Source of the DNA: Actinomycetaceae bacterium MB13-C1-2
Lineage (GTDB): Bacteria; Actinomycetota; Actinomycetes; Actinomycetales; Actinomycetaceae
NCBI GenBank assembly: GCA_035621235.1
Contig: CP141731.1
Location: forward strand, 806,001 to 870,000
Length of the DNA stretch: 64,000 nucleotides
Direction: 5' to 3'
Shown here: one piece after another, positions 1-7,623 of the stretch
Numbering within the stretch: position 1 is the stretch's first letter
Layout of the letters: the number at the start of each line of letters is the position of its first letter
Translations under genes and position numbers: made by a program
Notes under the pieces: model-generated
Databases searched by the model: none
What the model was told of the DNA's origin: nothing
Seen by the model: the letters and a program-made list of their open reading frames with translations, nothing else

Positions 1-457
1 CCGGGATAAATCGTCCTCCAGCAAACCCCGGAGCAACAGTCATGACTGTCACTTTAAAGAGCCTCGTTGCATAACTCCTGATGCTCGCAGCCGAAGTTTC
101 AGGATTAAGCGCTACGCCAACCTTTCGCCCGGCGTCTGTAATCGTGTCAATCAAACGAAACGCCTCGCCATTCGTGGCCTCGGCGTGGAAGGAAATCACA
201 TCCGCTCCAGCGTCAATCAAGTCGTCGACTACCGAACTTGGCTGCTCTACCATCATGTGAACATCGAGTATGGCATCCGTATGCGTCCGGATTCGCCGAA
301 TGAACTCGGGAGACAGCCCATATTTCTTGACAAAGTGACCATCCATCAGATCGATGTGCATCATCTCAGCATTTTGGTTGAGTTATTCAAGCTGTGTGCC
401 TACATTTGCGAGATCCATGCACATAAGTGATGGCGAAAACCGGGGCCTAGCGACCAT
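1..457 (-). pseudogene. Allulose-6-phosphate/ribulose-phosphate 3-epimerase family gene with in-frame stop, 3' end cut by window
   Basis: Reading the minus strand from an ATG at 457 (preceded by AAAGGAAG) gives a protein start containing SPSLMCMDL. After a stop it continues with MMHIDLMDGHF, a DVHMMV stretch and an NPETSAASI stretch, ending VMTVAPGFAGGRFIP at the window edge. This pattern is that of D-allulose-6-phosphate 3-epimerase (AlsE) and related pentose-5-phosphate epimerases, cytosolic TIM-barrel enzymes that use a metal-bound pair of aspartates. A TAA stop at 383-385 (codon 25) lies where the family has an ordinary residue, and the frame continues perfectly on both sides. It sits downstream of a sugar-binding protein and permease, so it probably belonged to the same operon. 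Either the gene is a recent pseudogene or the stop is a sequencing error. Internal initiation at the MM pair would lose the first strand of the barrel. Confidence 0.75.
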
Positions 458-535
458 CCTTCGCTTCCTTTACACGTTTGTTGGGAGAAGGGGTGCCTGG
501 ATGGTATTGACACCCAGGCACCCGACTTAGGGGAA

Positions 536-1591
536 CTAGCCGTTATAGTCCGGCATGTACTGCTGAATAGCCGATATTGCTTCCTCAGAGTCGAGATTCT
601 CGGGAGTGAGAATGAAAGTCGGTGTTGCAATGACTTTTTCGACGGTCTTCCCATCGAAGATGTCCATGAGAACTCCGACGCCCATCTCACCCATGCCGAA
701 CGGACTCTGAAGCAGAGAGGCTTGTAGCACGCCATCACGCATGAACGCGATCAGATTCTCGTTTACGTCAAAGGACGCCGTGAGCACTTCGTCGCCCTTT
801 CCGGCAGCCTGAATCGCGTTTCCAACACCAATCGCCGACCTGTCATTTGCCCCGAAGATTAAGCCAAGATCTGGGTTCGCTTGCATGAAGTTGGCCGCCT
901 GTTCTTGTGCTTTTGCCATGTCCGAGTTAGACAACTGCATGCCTACTGACTCGATGTTCGCGAACTGCTCCATTCCCTTATCAAAGCCCTTGGGGCGTTC
1001 GATTCCTGAAGTGAACTGCATCGACGAGTTGACGATTGCGTATTTCCCGGACTCATCCATTAGACCTGCCATGTAAATGGCCAATTCCTCTGCCGCCGCC
1101 ACGTTATCCGTCGCGAGATAACTATCCGCAACATTCGGATCAACGCCGCTATCGATGGTCACGACTGGAATTCCAGCAGCCTGCGCACGCTCGATAGGCT
1201 CCACCAAAGCTTCGGGGTTCTGCGCCGCTAGCAGGATTCCGTCAACATCTGCCGTTATCGCATTGTTGAAGATTTCTATTTGTTGAGCAAGCTCAGAATC
1301 TTCCTTAGGCGCATCAAACCTAATTTCAATATTGCCAAGTTCTTCCGCAGCTTTCTCAGCGCCGTCTCGTACTGCCAACCAATACGGCGATGCATTAGAA
1401 AGGGTGATTACTTGGAAGACGTAACTGTCTTTTGCCTCGTAGGTTTCCGCGCCACCTGACTCTTCAACTGTAGCCGAATCGTCGCTTTCTGTAGCCTCGT
1501 TTTCAGTTGGGGCAGATGTCGAACACGCACCCAGGCCCAGAGCCAGCGCAGCAACAGCGCAAATGCCGATAGCACCACGTCTCGTTTTCAT
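536..1591 (-). CDS. Sugar ABC transporter substrate-binding lipoprotein (RbsB-like)
   Basis: The 351-residue product has a lipoprotein signal peptide: basic MKTRR, a hydrophobic stretch, then lipobox LGAC with the lipidated Cys at residue 23. An acidic Ser/Glu linker of about 30 residues follows. The body is a periplasmic-binding-protein-1 fold of the ribose/allose/galactose type. It includes a first-strand segment near residue 60, DGILLAAQNPEAL, GIPVVTIDSGVD and a C-terminal FGANDRSAIG/TASFDV section. It should capture a sugar outside the membrane and deliver it to the adjacent permease. AGGAGTT lies 6 bases upstream of the ATG. Downstream is the epimerase pseudogene, which suggests a rare-aldose or pentose substrate. 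Because the ATPase gene of the operon is broken, this protein can only be useful if another ATPase serves the permease. Confidence 0.9.
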   Translation of the reverse strand: MKTRRGAIGICAVAALALGLGACSTSAPTENEATESDDSATVEESGGAETYEAKDSYVFQVITLSNASPYWLAVRDGAEKAAEELGNIEIRFDAPKEDSELAQQIEIFNNAITADVDGILLAAQNPEALVEPIERAQAAGIPVVTIDSGVDPNVADSYLATDNVAAAEELAIYMAGLMDESGKYAIVNSSMQFTSGIERPKGFDKGMEQFANIESVGMQLSNSDMAKAQEQAANFMQANPDLGLIFGANDRSAIGVGNAIQAAGKGDEVLTASFDVNENLIAFMRDGVLQASLLQSPFGMGEMGVGVLMDIFDGKTVEKVIATPTFILTPENLDSEEAISAIQQYMPDYNG

Positions 1592-1692
1592 GAGTAACTC
1601 CTTTGTTTTCTTTCATATTTCTTGAACTGATTGCGGCCACACCTCGTAGCCGCCCTTGAGCGGTTCTCTTGTTTCACGGGGGTAGGACTTAG

Positions 1693-2703
1693 CTAGCTAC
1701 TTGATCGGTTGCGGAACTGATCCACATAGACAGCCAGAATTACAACAAGTCCGAGGAGGACTACTTGGAGATAGGACGACATGCCGAGCAACTGCGTTCC
1801 ATTGCTCAGAACCGCCATCAGAAGTGCCCCAATTAGCGCTCCTAGGACAGATCCGGCACCTCCAGCCAATGACGCCCCACCAATGACAACTGCCGCAATC
1901 GACTGCATCTCTCTTCCCGTCCCAGCTGCTGCGACACCCGAGTTTGTCCATGCAAGCAGAATCAATCCCCCTACCGCGGCCATAGTTGCGGAAAGGATGT
2001 AAGCCTTAAAAAGATTCCTCTTGATGGGCACACCCGCAAGACGCGCAGCCTTATCGTTACTACCAATGGCGTTGATATATCGACCCGTCTTTGTGCGAGA
2101 AAGATAGAAGTGGAGCAACACCACCATGACGATCATGATTATGGTGACATTAGGAAGAAACCCGCCAACGCCACTGGGCCCGAAGCCGGAGAAGCTCTTT
2201 GGCAGACCGAAGACTGGCTGGCCCCCAGTGATGATCAGTGCCATACCTTGGGCGATACTCATCGTACCTAGAGTGGCAATAAACGGTGGCAGATTCATCC
2301 GCGTTACCATGAATGCATTGAGCGCTCCAACCCCCGCTCCCACTGCCAAAGAGGCCAATATGCCCAGAAAGACGGACCCACCGCCAGTCATAATCAGAGC
2401 TGCAACGACTCCACATAGGCCAACCATCGACCCTTGAGACAGATCGATGCCACCGGTCACGATTACAAAGGTCTGCCCCGCAGCGAGCACCACCACGACT
2501 GATGTTGTCAAGAGAATTTGATACAGATTCGCGAGCGTAAAGAAGTGCGGTGAGAGTAACGAGAAAACGACTACGAGCGCTACAAGCACCAAAGACAGTA
2601 CAGCGGCTCCCTGTGGGCTGTGAAAACGGCCCAGGATTCTTGGCTTCTCGACTTCTATATCTGATTCTTGTAGCTTTGAACTCTGTTCAGTTGCTATAGA
2701 CAT
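1693..2703 (-). CDS. Sugar ABC transporter permease (RbsC-like)
   Basis: The start chosen is the ATG at 2703 (MSIATEQSS), with AAGGAG just upstream; a longer open frame has no signal. The 336-residue protein has a cytoplasmic N-terminus of about 40 residues followed by 8-10 hydrophobic segments. It carries the BPD_transp_2 family signature region GGIDLSQGSMVGL and the ITGGQPVFGLP and AARLAGVPIKRN segments typical of ribose/xylose/allose permeases. It should form the membrane channel for the sugar bound by the lipoprotein at 536-1591. Its start overlaps the end of the ATPase remnant by 17 bases, the usual coupled arrangement, so the operon order was ATPase-permease-binding protein-epimerase. 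Confidence 0.9.
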   Translation of the reverse strand: MSIATEQSSKLQESDIEVEKPRILGRFHSPQGAAVLSLVLVALVVVFSLLSPHFFTLANLYQILLTTSVVVVLAAGQTFVIVTGGIDLSQGSMVGLCGVVAALIMTGGGSVFLGILASLAVGAGVGALNAFMVTRMNLPPFIATLGTMSIAQGMALIITGGQPVFGLPKSFSGFGPSGVGGFLPNVTIIMIVMVVLLHFYLSRTKTGRYINAIGSNDKAARLAGVPIKRNLFKAYILSATMAAVGGLILLAWTNSGVAAAGTGREMQSIAAVVIGGASLAGGAGSVLGALIGALLMAVLSNGTQLLGMSSYLQVVLLGLVVILAVYVDQFRNRSSS

Positions 2704-2880
2704 TTGTAACTCCTTGCTCCGCCAAAGTGAGCTCGTGGTCTGAGACCGTATGATCAAACTCGGCGACGAGATTGCCATGGCTCATTACTAGAATTCGGTC
2801 ACATATTCCAAGTAATTCGGGGTTGTAGCTCGATACGACGAGGACAGCTGCTCCCTGACGGGCCGAAATCTCGATCAAAG
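2687..2880 (-). pseudogene. C-terminal remnant of sugar ABC transporter ATPase (RbsA-like)
   Basis: The minus frame reads LIEISARQGAAVLVVSS, then YNPELLGICDRILVMSHG, then about 27 more residues to a stop. This matches the very end of the second nucleotide-binding domain of RbsA/MglA-type ATPases (H-loop region and the DRILVM motif). Everything upstream is missing, including both Walker A sites and the first domain, roughly 440 residues. At about 2878-2880 the homology stops, and the opposite strand begins to code for the tail of a HicB-like antitoxin. The remnant still overlaps the permease start, showing that the original operon junction is intact. The loss is therefore a deletion or rearrangement with its break at this point, and no ATPase is left in the visible operon. 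Confidence 0.85.
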
Positions 2881-3089
2881 TGAAAGTGGTTTTCCCTGAC
2901 GATATCTCTGAACGGATGGACGCGATTGAGGCCCTTCGTGAAGAGTCCTGCAGAGCTAATGCGGAGGCCGCGAAAGAATCACGGAGCCTCGTCGCGGCGA
3001 TGCGAGAAGAGGGGTTCACCCTGGATGACATCGGGCGGATGTTGGGGCTAACAAAAGGACGCGTCTCGCAACTGACGAAAGGCGTGTAA
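2859..3089 (+). pseudogene. C-terminal remnant of HicB-type antitoxin with HTH
   Basis: The frame is open from just after a TGA at 2856-2858 and includes a possible GTG at 2880, without a visible ribosome site. The 69 residues from GTG align along their length with the last 65 residues of the intact HicB at 5818-6210. Both have a helical linker rich in Glu/Ala and end in a helix-turn-helix: LDDIGRMLGLTKGRVSQLTKGV here, VQDVADLLGISKGRVSQLAKGV in the intact copy (each split at its glycine). The N-terminal HicB fold and any hicA partner are missing. The truncation point coincides with the truncation of the ABC ATPase on the other strand. A short standalone DNA-binding protein cannot be excluded. 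Confidence 0.7.
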
Positions 3090-3209
3090 AGCCCCGGTCC
3101 GACGCAATCTTTGGTTCCCTCGTTCTCACAAAGTGGAGAACATCCTCCAATGCCTGGATAACCCGACAAACGTCGCGTATGGGCTGCTTTGAGTCTGTAC
3201 GGTGCCGTT

Positions 3210-3830
3210 ATGGAGCTTGCCGAGGAAACGTTGCTGCGAAAGAGGATCTTCGCGGATCTCGACGTGATGACCTCGCACACCGACGGGACGCTGTCTCGGG
3301 AGTAACTTCTCAACTACCTGCCGATATACCCGGTCAAGGTAATAGGAGTGGACCACAAGCGGCAACTGGTCACCCTCGCCATCTCCCAACTTGCCGACAT
3401 TGACATCCACGCTCCCTCTGAGGTTGAGCGCAGATGGGCCACCAGCGAGGCGGCTCGGCGGGTTCACCAACCCGCGTTCCGTGCGATGGTGCTGCGGGCC
3501 TATGACACGCAGTGCACGGTGTGTCACTTTCGGCATGCGGAACTACTCGACGCCGCGCACATTCTGTCGGACCGGCATGAACGAGGGCTCGCGCGGACCT
3601 CCAACGGCATGTCCATTTGCAAGATCCAGCATGCGGCGTACGACCAGAACTTCATGGGGATCGACGCCGACTATCGCATCCATATCAACTCGGGATTGTT
3701 GCACGAGGTTGATGGGCCCATGCTTCGACACGGCCTCCAAGAGATGGACGGGCAAGCGATCATTCTGCCGTCGCGGAAGGCTCACCACCCGAACCGGGAT
3801 AACTTGGAGGAGGGGTTCGAGGCATTCAAC
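3210..3830 (+). pseudogene. HNH endonuclease pseudogene (internal deletion and stop)
   Basis: From ATG 3210 the frame reads MELAEETLLRKRIFADLD and on to TLSRE, hits TAA at 3303-3305, and continues in the same frame with LLNYLPIYPVKVIGVD. A complete HNH_2-type domain follows: YDTQCTVC near 3495, LLDAAHI, then NGMSICKIQHAAYDQNF, then IHIN and DGPMLRHGLQEM. This is the order of a common actinobacterial HNH endonuclease of about 290-300 residues. From memory of that family, some 60-70 residues between the N-terminal helix and the LPIYPV strand are absent, and the stop lies at the scar. Homology fades around 3830, although the frame stays open to 4220 and runs into the end of the convergent glycerate kinase gene. 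The HNH domain could still be made from GTG 3348, but without its N-terminal part. Confidence 0.7.
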
Positions 3831-4006
3831 ATGTCCCACCCAGGGCTGAAAATTTACCAACGTTCTATGACCAAGCACTACCCACCTGAGCTTTGCCCAC
3901 CTTATGAGGGGCGAAACCCGAATCTCGCCTCGAAAATACTACGCGTAGTAGGCGAAAGTACGGCGGGGTACTTAGCGTGTGGTGTCGAGCCACAACAATC
4001 GGACAC

Positions 4007-4060
4007 TAAGTCGGAATATCTCCCGAGTTATTCCGAGTTAAGCCCCCTAAGTCGGAATAA
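4007..4060. repeat. Short inverted and direct repeats of TAAGTCGGAATA type
   Basis: TTATTCCGAGTTA at 4028-4040 and TAAGTCGGAATAA at 4048-4060 are an inverted pair with 12 of 13 matching bases around a 7-base loop (AGCCCCC). A third copy, TAAGTCGGAATAT, lies at 4007-4019 in the same direction as the second. The cluster falls in the non-homologous tail behind the HNH pseudogene. It may be a decayed transposon end, an operator-like repeat or a weak hairpin terminator; there is no T-run directly after it. Confidence 0.5.
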
Positions 4061-4152
4061 CTACGAACGTCTGCTTGCCTCATGGAAGCGTCCCCCTGAA
4101 CGTTGCGCCCCGGGTCGGGTGCAACCTCGATCTCGTCGAGGATTTGCCAACT

Positions 4153-5367
4153 TTAGGGTGCGCAACCGGGCTTGGGCTTCCCGAGGCCAATCTCTCGGGT
4201 ACAAACTACCCCTTTTGTAGCGAGGTCACTGAAAGCCGGGGGCTCGCTTAGCGTTCTTGCCGTCGCGTGTTCCAGGTTTTCTTCGCCTCGTGCCAGGCGT
4301 TCCTCCAGCGGTTCAGCGTCGTCCGAGATCGGAACTATCGCCGTAACTCCGTGTTCCATAAGTCTCTCCGCCCCCGGCAACACGCTCCCCGCCAGCAGCA
4401 GAACTGGGATCCCACAGGCCTTCGCCACCTGCGCCACCCCGTAGGCAGTCTTGCCGGAGAGAGTCTGGGGGTCGACTTGCCCCTCCCCCGTAATCACCAG
4501 GTCCTGGCTCTTCATCACCTCGACTAGGCCGACCATCTCTGCGACGATCTCAACGCCGCGCCGAGGCGTTCCGTTTAGCACCTCCATCGCCGCCCAACCC
4601 ATTCCGCCAGCGGCGCCAGACCCAGGAACGTCGCGACTGTCGGCCCCAGTCTTCACGCTGAGCAGGTCCGCGATCCGCTCAAGCAGAGCGTCGAGACGCT
4701 TGATATCGTCAGCCGACGCACCCTTCTGGGGGCCGAAGACAGCAGAGGCACCCTCGTCCCCCAACAACGGATTGTCCACATCGACCGCCAACTCGAACGC
4801 AACATTGTGGGTACGAGGATCAAGGGCAGAAAGGTCCACCTCGTACAAATCCCCCAGTTCGTCTGGGGCCGGGCCGAGTTCCTGACCGGCGCGATCGAGG
4901 AACCTCACTCCGAGCGCCGCCAGCATCCCCGTCCCTGCATCGTTGGTAGCCGAGCCGCCGAGTGTCAGGTAGATGGTGGTCGGGTCGAGGTCGAGCGCCG
5001 CCCGGATAAGTTCGCCAACCCCGTTGGAGGTTGCACACCAGATGTCGCGCTCCTCGGGTTTGGTGTGTTCGAGGCCGGCTGCCTCGGCGGTTTCGATCAG
5101 CGCGGCGCGGGATGTGGGATCCCAGCCGAAGCGCGCGGTTCGGGGTTTGCCGTAGGCGGTGGTGACACCGCAGGTGCGCTCCTCATACCGGCCGCCGGCG
5201 AGGACGGCATCCAGAGTGCCCTCGCCCCCATCCGCCATCGGAATAAGGGTGACCTGCGCTGACGGCCAGACGGAATGTACCCCGCGCGCGATCGCTTCGG
5301 AAGCCCGGCGTGCGGTCATGGACTCCTTGAAGGAATCCGGCGCAATGAGGATTCGCGGTGCACTCAT
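4153..5367 (-). CDS. glxK: Glycerate kinase (GarK/GlxK family)
   Basis: The 404-residue protein opens with ILIAPDSFKESMTA, the glycerate kinase signature. Further family motifs follow: PMADGGEGTLDA near residue 45, a glycine-rich LGGSATNDAGTG near 137, FGPQKGA near 210, GSGAAGGMGWA near 253 and TGEGQVDPQTLSGKT near 294. It phosphorylates D-glycerate with ATP to 2- or 3-phosphoglycerate in the cytosol, feeding sugar-acid breakdown into lower glycolysis. AGGAGG lies 5 bases before the ATG. The protein is some 25 residues longer than usual at its C-terminus, where it ends in a Pro/Gly/Lys-rich tail that overlaps the spurious extension of the convergent HNH pseudogene. Gluconate kinase lies 0.9 kb away, so this small area serves sugar-acid use. 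Confidence 0.95.
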   Translation of the reverse strand: MSAPRILIAPDSFKESMTARRASEAIARGVHSVWPSAQVTLIPMADGGEGTLDAVLAGGRYEERTCGVTTAYGKPRTARFGWDPTSRAALIETAEAAGLEHTKPEERDIWCATSNGVGELIRAALDLDPTTIYLTLGGSATNDAGTGMLAALGVRFLDRAGQELGPAPDELGDLYEVDLSALDPRTHNVAFELAVDVDNPLLGDEGASAVFGPQKGASADDIKRLDALLERIADLLSVKTGADSRDVPGSGAAGGMGWAAMEVLNGTPRRGVEIVAEMVGLVEVMKSQDLVITGEGQVDPQTLSGKTAYGVAQVAKACGIPVLLLAGSVLPGAERLMEHGVTAIVPISDDAEPLEERLARGEENLEHATARTLSEPPAFSDLATKGVVCTREIGLGKPKPGCAP

Positions 5368-5590
5368 GATGACCTCCTAAAGACCCGCTCGGACAGATCC
5401 AGCCGCCAATAAGAATGGCATCATCTGGTGGCACCACCGAATTCGCAGTTTATCTGTCCATCTTGTCCACAGATCCAGGCTTTGGCGGTTTTGCACAACC
5501 TGTTCGAGGCCACCATCCATGCCGTCGACGCATCCTTTACGTTGATGCCAACGGTCTGAAGGACAAAAAGCAACTCATGTTTAGTAAAAG

Positions 5591-5620
5591 TAGACATTTA
5601 AAGTTTAGGTTCGCTATACT
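5591..5620 (+). promoter_or_regulatory. Probable promoter of hicAB
   Basis: TAGACA at 5591-5596 and TATACT at 5615-5620 are separated by 18 bases and resemble -35 and -10 boxes. The hicA ATG begins only 13 bases after the -10, so the mRNA would have a leader of about 6 bases or none. The 170 bases between the glycerate kinase start and this promoter show no gene that I can support. Confidence 0.5.
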
Positions 5621-5632
5621 CAAACCCAGCAT

Positions 5633-5833
5633 ATGAAGCGCGTTGAACTCCTAAAGAGTCTGGCGCAGATCGCGGCGGCGCATGAATACTCAATGAGCGT
5701 GACCGAAGGCAAGAGGCACCCAACGCTCAGGTTCGATGGAGTCGCGGTCACGACGATACTCCGGCACCGCAAGATTGCACGCGAAACAGCGAACGGGATT
5801 CTGGAGGTTGCAACAACATGGAAGAAGCAGTGA
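5633..5833 (+). CDS. hicA: HicA-like mRNA interferase toxin
   Basis: The 66-residue protein has the HicA layout: an N-terminal helix (MKRVELLKSLAQIA), a central strand with the conserved histidine (GKRHPTLRF, His about 29) and a C-terminal RHRKIARETANGIL helix. HicA toxins are double-stranded-RNA-binding-like ribonucleases that cut mRNA and are held in check by HicB. The gene is followed by hicB with a 16-base overlap, the normal toxin-first order. No ribosome site is visible before the ATG; translation is probably from a leaderless transcript. Sequence similarity to HicA is moderate, and the catalytic histidine is the strongest single residue. Confidence 0.75.
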   Translation: MKRVELLKSLAQIAAAHEYSMSVTEGKRHPTLRFDGVAVTTILRHRKIARETANGILEVATTWKKQ

Positions 5834-6210
5834 CTGCGACAGCGAGTCGATCTGATGGCTGGTGGTCGGTAGTTGTCGAGATTCCAGGACATACCTCGTA
5901 CACACAGGGCCGCACTTTGCGAGAAGCACGCCGGATGGCAGAGGACGTGGTCCGGCTATGGCGCGAAGAGCTCGGCGATCCAGCCTTAGGTGCAGCAGGC
6001 GTTGAGTTCGAAGTTGTGGGAGCACAAAAGGAGTTAGTTAATGACTATCTACTCGCAAGAGAAGCCGAGGAAAGGGCTTCAGCTGCCGCCCAGTCAAAGC
6101 AGTTGAGCACGGTGACAAAGCTCCGGTCACAAGGTCTGTCGGTTCAGGACGTGGCGGACCTACTCGGAATCTCAAAGGGTCGTGTCTCCCAGCTGGCAAA
6201 GGGAGTTTAG
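5818..6210 (+). CDS. hicB: HicB-like antitoxin with C-terminal HTH
   Basis: The 130-residue protein has an N-terminal HicB fold of degraded RNase H type: GWWSVVVEIPGHTSYTQGRTLREARRMAEDVV, split here as WWSVVVEIPGH and GRTLREARRMAED. A helical linker follows, then a C-terminal helix-turn-helix (VQDVADLLGISKGRVSQLAKGV, written as its two helices around the glycine). It should bind HicA and repress the hicAB promoter. It overlaps hicA by 16 bases. A truncated relative of its last 65 residues lies at 2859-3089, so this family has been present twice in the neighbourhood. Confidence 0.8.
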   Translation: MEEAVTATASRSDGWWSVVVEIPGHTSYTQGRTLREARRMAEDVVRLWREELGDPALGAAGVEFEVVGAQKELVNDYLLAREAEERASAAAQSKQLSTVTKLRSQGLSVQDVADLLGISKGRVSQLAKGV

Positions 6211-6256
6211 TTGCCGACCGTCAAGCGGACCCCTTGCACGCGGGTGGGTTTCGTGG

Positions 6257-6778
6257 CTACGGAATGATGCTTGAGCGCAGCCAGTTCTCGATGCGGCTTA
6301 GTTCTTCGGGGAGAGGGATTTCGAGGTCGAGGCGAAGTCCTGCTTCATCTTCTTCTAGCGGTTCAAACGAGGCGAGTTGCGAGTCCAGCAGGTCTGCGGG
6401 CATGAAGTGGTCGTCTCTGTTCTGGAGTCTTTGTTCGAGGACTTCTCTGCCGCCTGAGAGCTCCACGAATCTCACGGGCTTCGTCGCAGTTCGTAGTGTG
6501 TCGCGGTAGCTGCGTTTGAGCGCGGAGCAGGCGAGGATAACGGGTTCCGGTGACGCGTTGATTTCGGAGACGAGGCGTTGGAGCCACGGAAGGCGATCCT
6601 CGTCCGTCAATGGAATGCCGACCGCCATCTTGGCGATGTTGGACGAGGGGTGAAAGTCGTCGGCGTCGACGTATCGCGCGCCAAGGTGCTCGGCGACGGT
6701 ACGCGCGACGGTCGACTTCCCGGACCCACTAACCCCAGAAATGACAACTACAAGCGAAGAAGGGGACAAGGCGATCAC
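6257..6778 (-). CDS. gntK: Gluconate kinase (gluconokinase)
   Basis: The 173-residue protein has the P-loop GVSGSGKST near residue 15 and YVDADDFHP near 37 for substrate binding. NIAKMAVGIPLTDEDRLPWL, CSALKRSYRD and LQNRDDHFMPADLLDSQLA follow, all in the order of GntK. It makes 6-phosphogluconate from gluconate with ATP, the entry to the pentose phosphate pathway. The start is GTG at 6778; a TTG three codons later is possible. It converges with hicB, whose stop lies 46 bases away. No transporter for gluconate is in the window. Confidence 0.95.
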   Translation of the reverse strand: MIALSPSSLVVVISGVSGSGKSTVARTVAEHLGARYVDADDFHPSSNIAKMAVGIPLTDEDRLPWLQRLVSEINASPEPVILACSALKRSYRDTLRTATKPVRFVELSGGREVLEQRLQNRDDHFMPADLLDSQLASFEPLEEDEAGLRLDLEIPLPEELSRIENWLRSSIIP

Positions 6779-6910
6779 CTCAAATCAATGAACTAGGGTC
6801 GGGAATTCTGAGTGTATAGAAATCACAGAGAGTCAACTATTGGAGCGTTGTTCGCGCATCAAGAAGCATCCATGTCATACCTTCCAACTCACTCCAAGAT
6901 GCAACTGGAC

Positions 6911-6938
6911 TTATTGTAGCCTTATTTTGTGCTACACT
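6911..6938 (+). promoter_or_regulatory. Promoter with overlapping operator-like inverted repeat
   Basis: TTATTG (6911-6916) and TACACT (6933-6938) are spaced by 16 bases. Between and over them lies TGTAGC-N10-GCTACA (6915-6936), a perfect 6-bp inverted repeat of operator type. The GTG of the next gene is 7 bases after the -10 box, so transcription probably begins at the start codon. A ribbon-helix-helix antitoxin encoded downstream is the natural candidate to bind this site. Confidence 0.5.
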
Positions 6939-6944
6939 TGAGCG

Positions 6945-7217
6945 GTGCCCGTAGAGTTCAAAGACAGTGCCGACAAGCACCGTATTCCTAGAGAAGACGC
7001 CATCCACGCGATGGTGAATGCGGTCGCCTCGGAGCAAGTTGAGGGCGAACCGGGCGAAGTAACGACTGTCTATGTAGGCCACCCACACCCACAGACTGAG
7101 AGGTACATAGAGGTGATTGTGGCGCTACGACCACCGCGAACCCTAACTGTCTTTCACGTTCAACCGTTGAGTGACAGATATCGACACCTGCTATATGGAG
7201 GGAGTGAGCAGAGATGA
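6945..7217 (+). CDS. Putative BrnT-like toxin of a two-gene toxin-antitoxin module
   Basis: The 90-residue protein reads MPVEFKDSADKHRIPREDAIHAMVN at its start (FKDSADKHRIPREDAIHAM is the core), then a strand TTVYVGHPH, YIEVIVALRP and a last strand TLTVFHVQPL. The K-H-x-I/V plus A-x-x-A helix followed by three strands recalls the BrnT ribonuclease-toxin fold (COG2929), but key BrnT residues are not clearly present. The next gene overlaps by four bases (ATGA) and codes for a ribbon-helix-helix protein, as in brnTA operons. I infer a growth-inhibiting RNase; the function is not shown by sequence alone. Confidence 0.55.
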   Translation: MPVEFKDSADKHRIPREDAIHAMVNAVASEQVEGEPGEVTTVYVGHPHPQTERYIEVIVALRPPRTLTVFHVQPLSDRYRHLLYGGSEQR

Positions 7218-7555
7218 CGGACTACGACGAACTAGCTAACCGCGCAGAGCAAGGAGAACTACAACCAATTCCGGGGACAGCCCTTTACGGAGAAGGCGCC
7301 GCTACAGCTGCACGTGAACTACTTATGGTAGCCACTGGTGCAAGCACCTTGGACGAGGCTCAAACGCTTGCGGTAGGTCGCCCCCGAGTTGGGCAAGAGA
7401 AGGGCGCGTCTCCAACGCTCCGGGCACGCGTCCCTCAAGCACTAAAGAACAGTGTGGCGGCCCTGGCCAAGGAACAGAACCGTCCTGAGTCAGAGATCGT
7501 CAGGGAAGCAATTGCGGTTTATGTAAGCAGCCACGGCCAGATTGCCACGGTATAA
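7214..7555 (+). CDS. Ribbon-helix-helix (CopG-like) antitoxin
   Basis: The 113-residue protein has a low-complexity N-terminal half with Glu/Ala-rich helices (residues 5-50) and a C-terminal ribbon-helix-helix domain. In that domain the strand PTLRARVP is followed by helix one (QALKNSVAALAKEQN) and helix two (PESEIVREAIAVYV). The layout fits an antitoxin with a toxin-binding arm and a DNA-binding domain in reverse order from BrnA. GGAGGGAG lies 9 bases upstream of its ATG, which overlaps the toxin stop. It probably autoregulates through the inverted repeat at 6915-6936. Confidence 0.7.
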   Translation: MTDYDELANRAEQGELQPIPGTALYGEGAATAARELLMVATGASTLDEAQTLAVGRPRVGQEKGASPTLRARVPQALKNSVAALAKEQNRPESEIVREAIAVYVSSHGQIATV

Positions 7556-7623
7556 CCACATATATATGAACGACGATGTGAGGGGCGGTACTCGCGTTTC
7601 AGTCCCACCCCTCGCACAGACAT

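Noticed and set aside
1672-1680. Half parS-like GTTTCACGG near the permease stop
   Set aside because: Only one arm of the palindrome matches, so ParB binding is not supported.
5415-5636. Plus-strand frame between glycerate kinase and hicA
   Set aside because: It crosses the hicA promoter, has no ribosome site and no recognised domain; a gene fragment cannot be shown.
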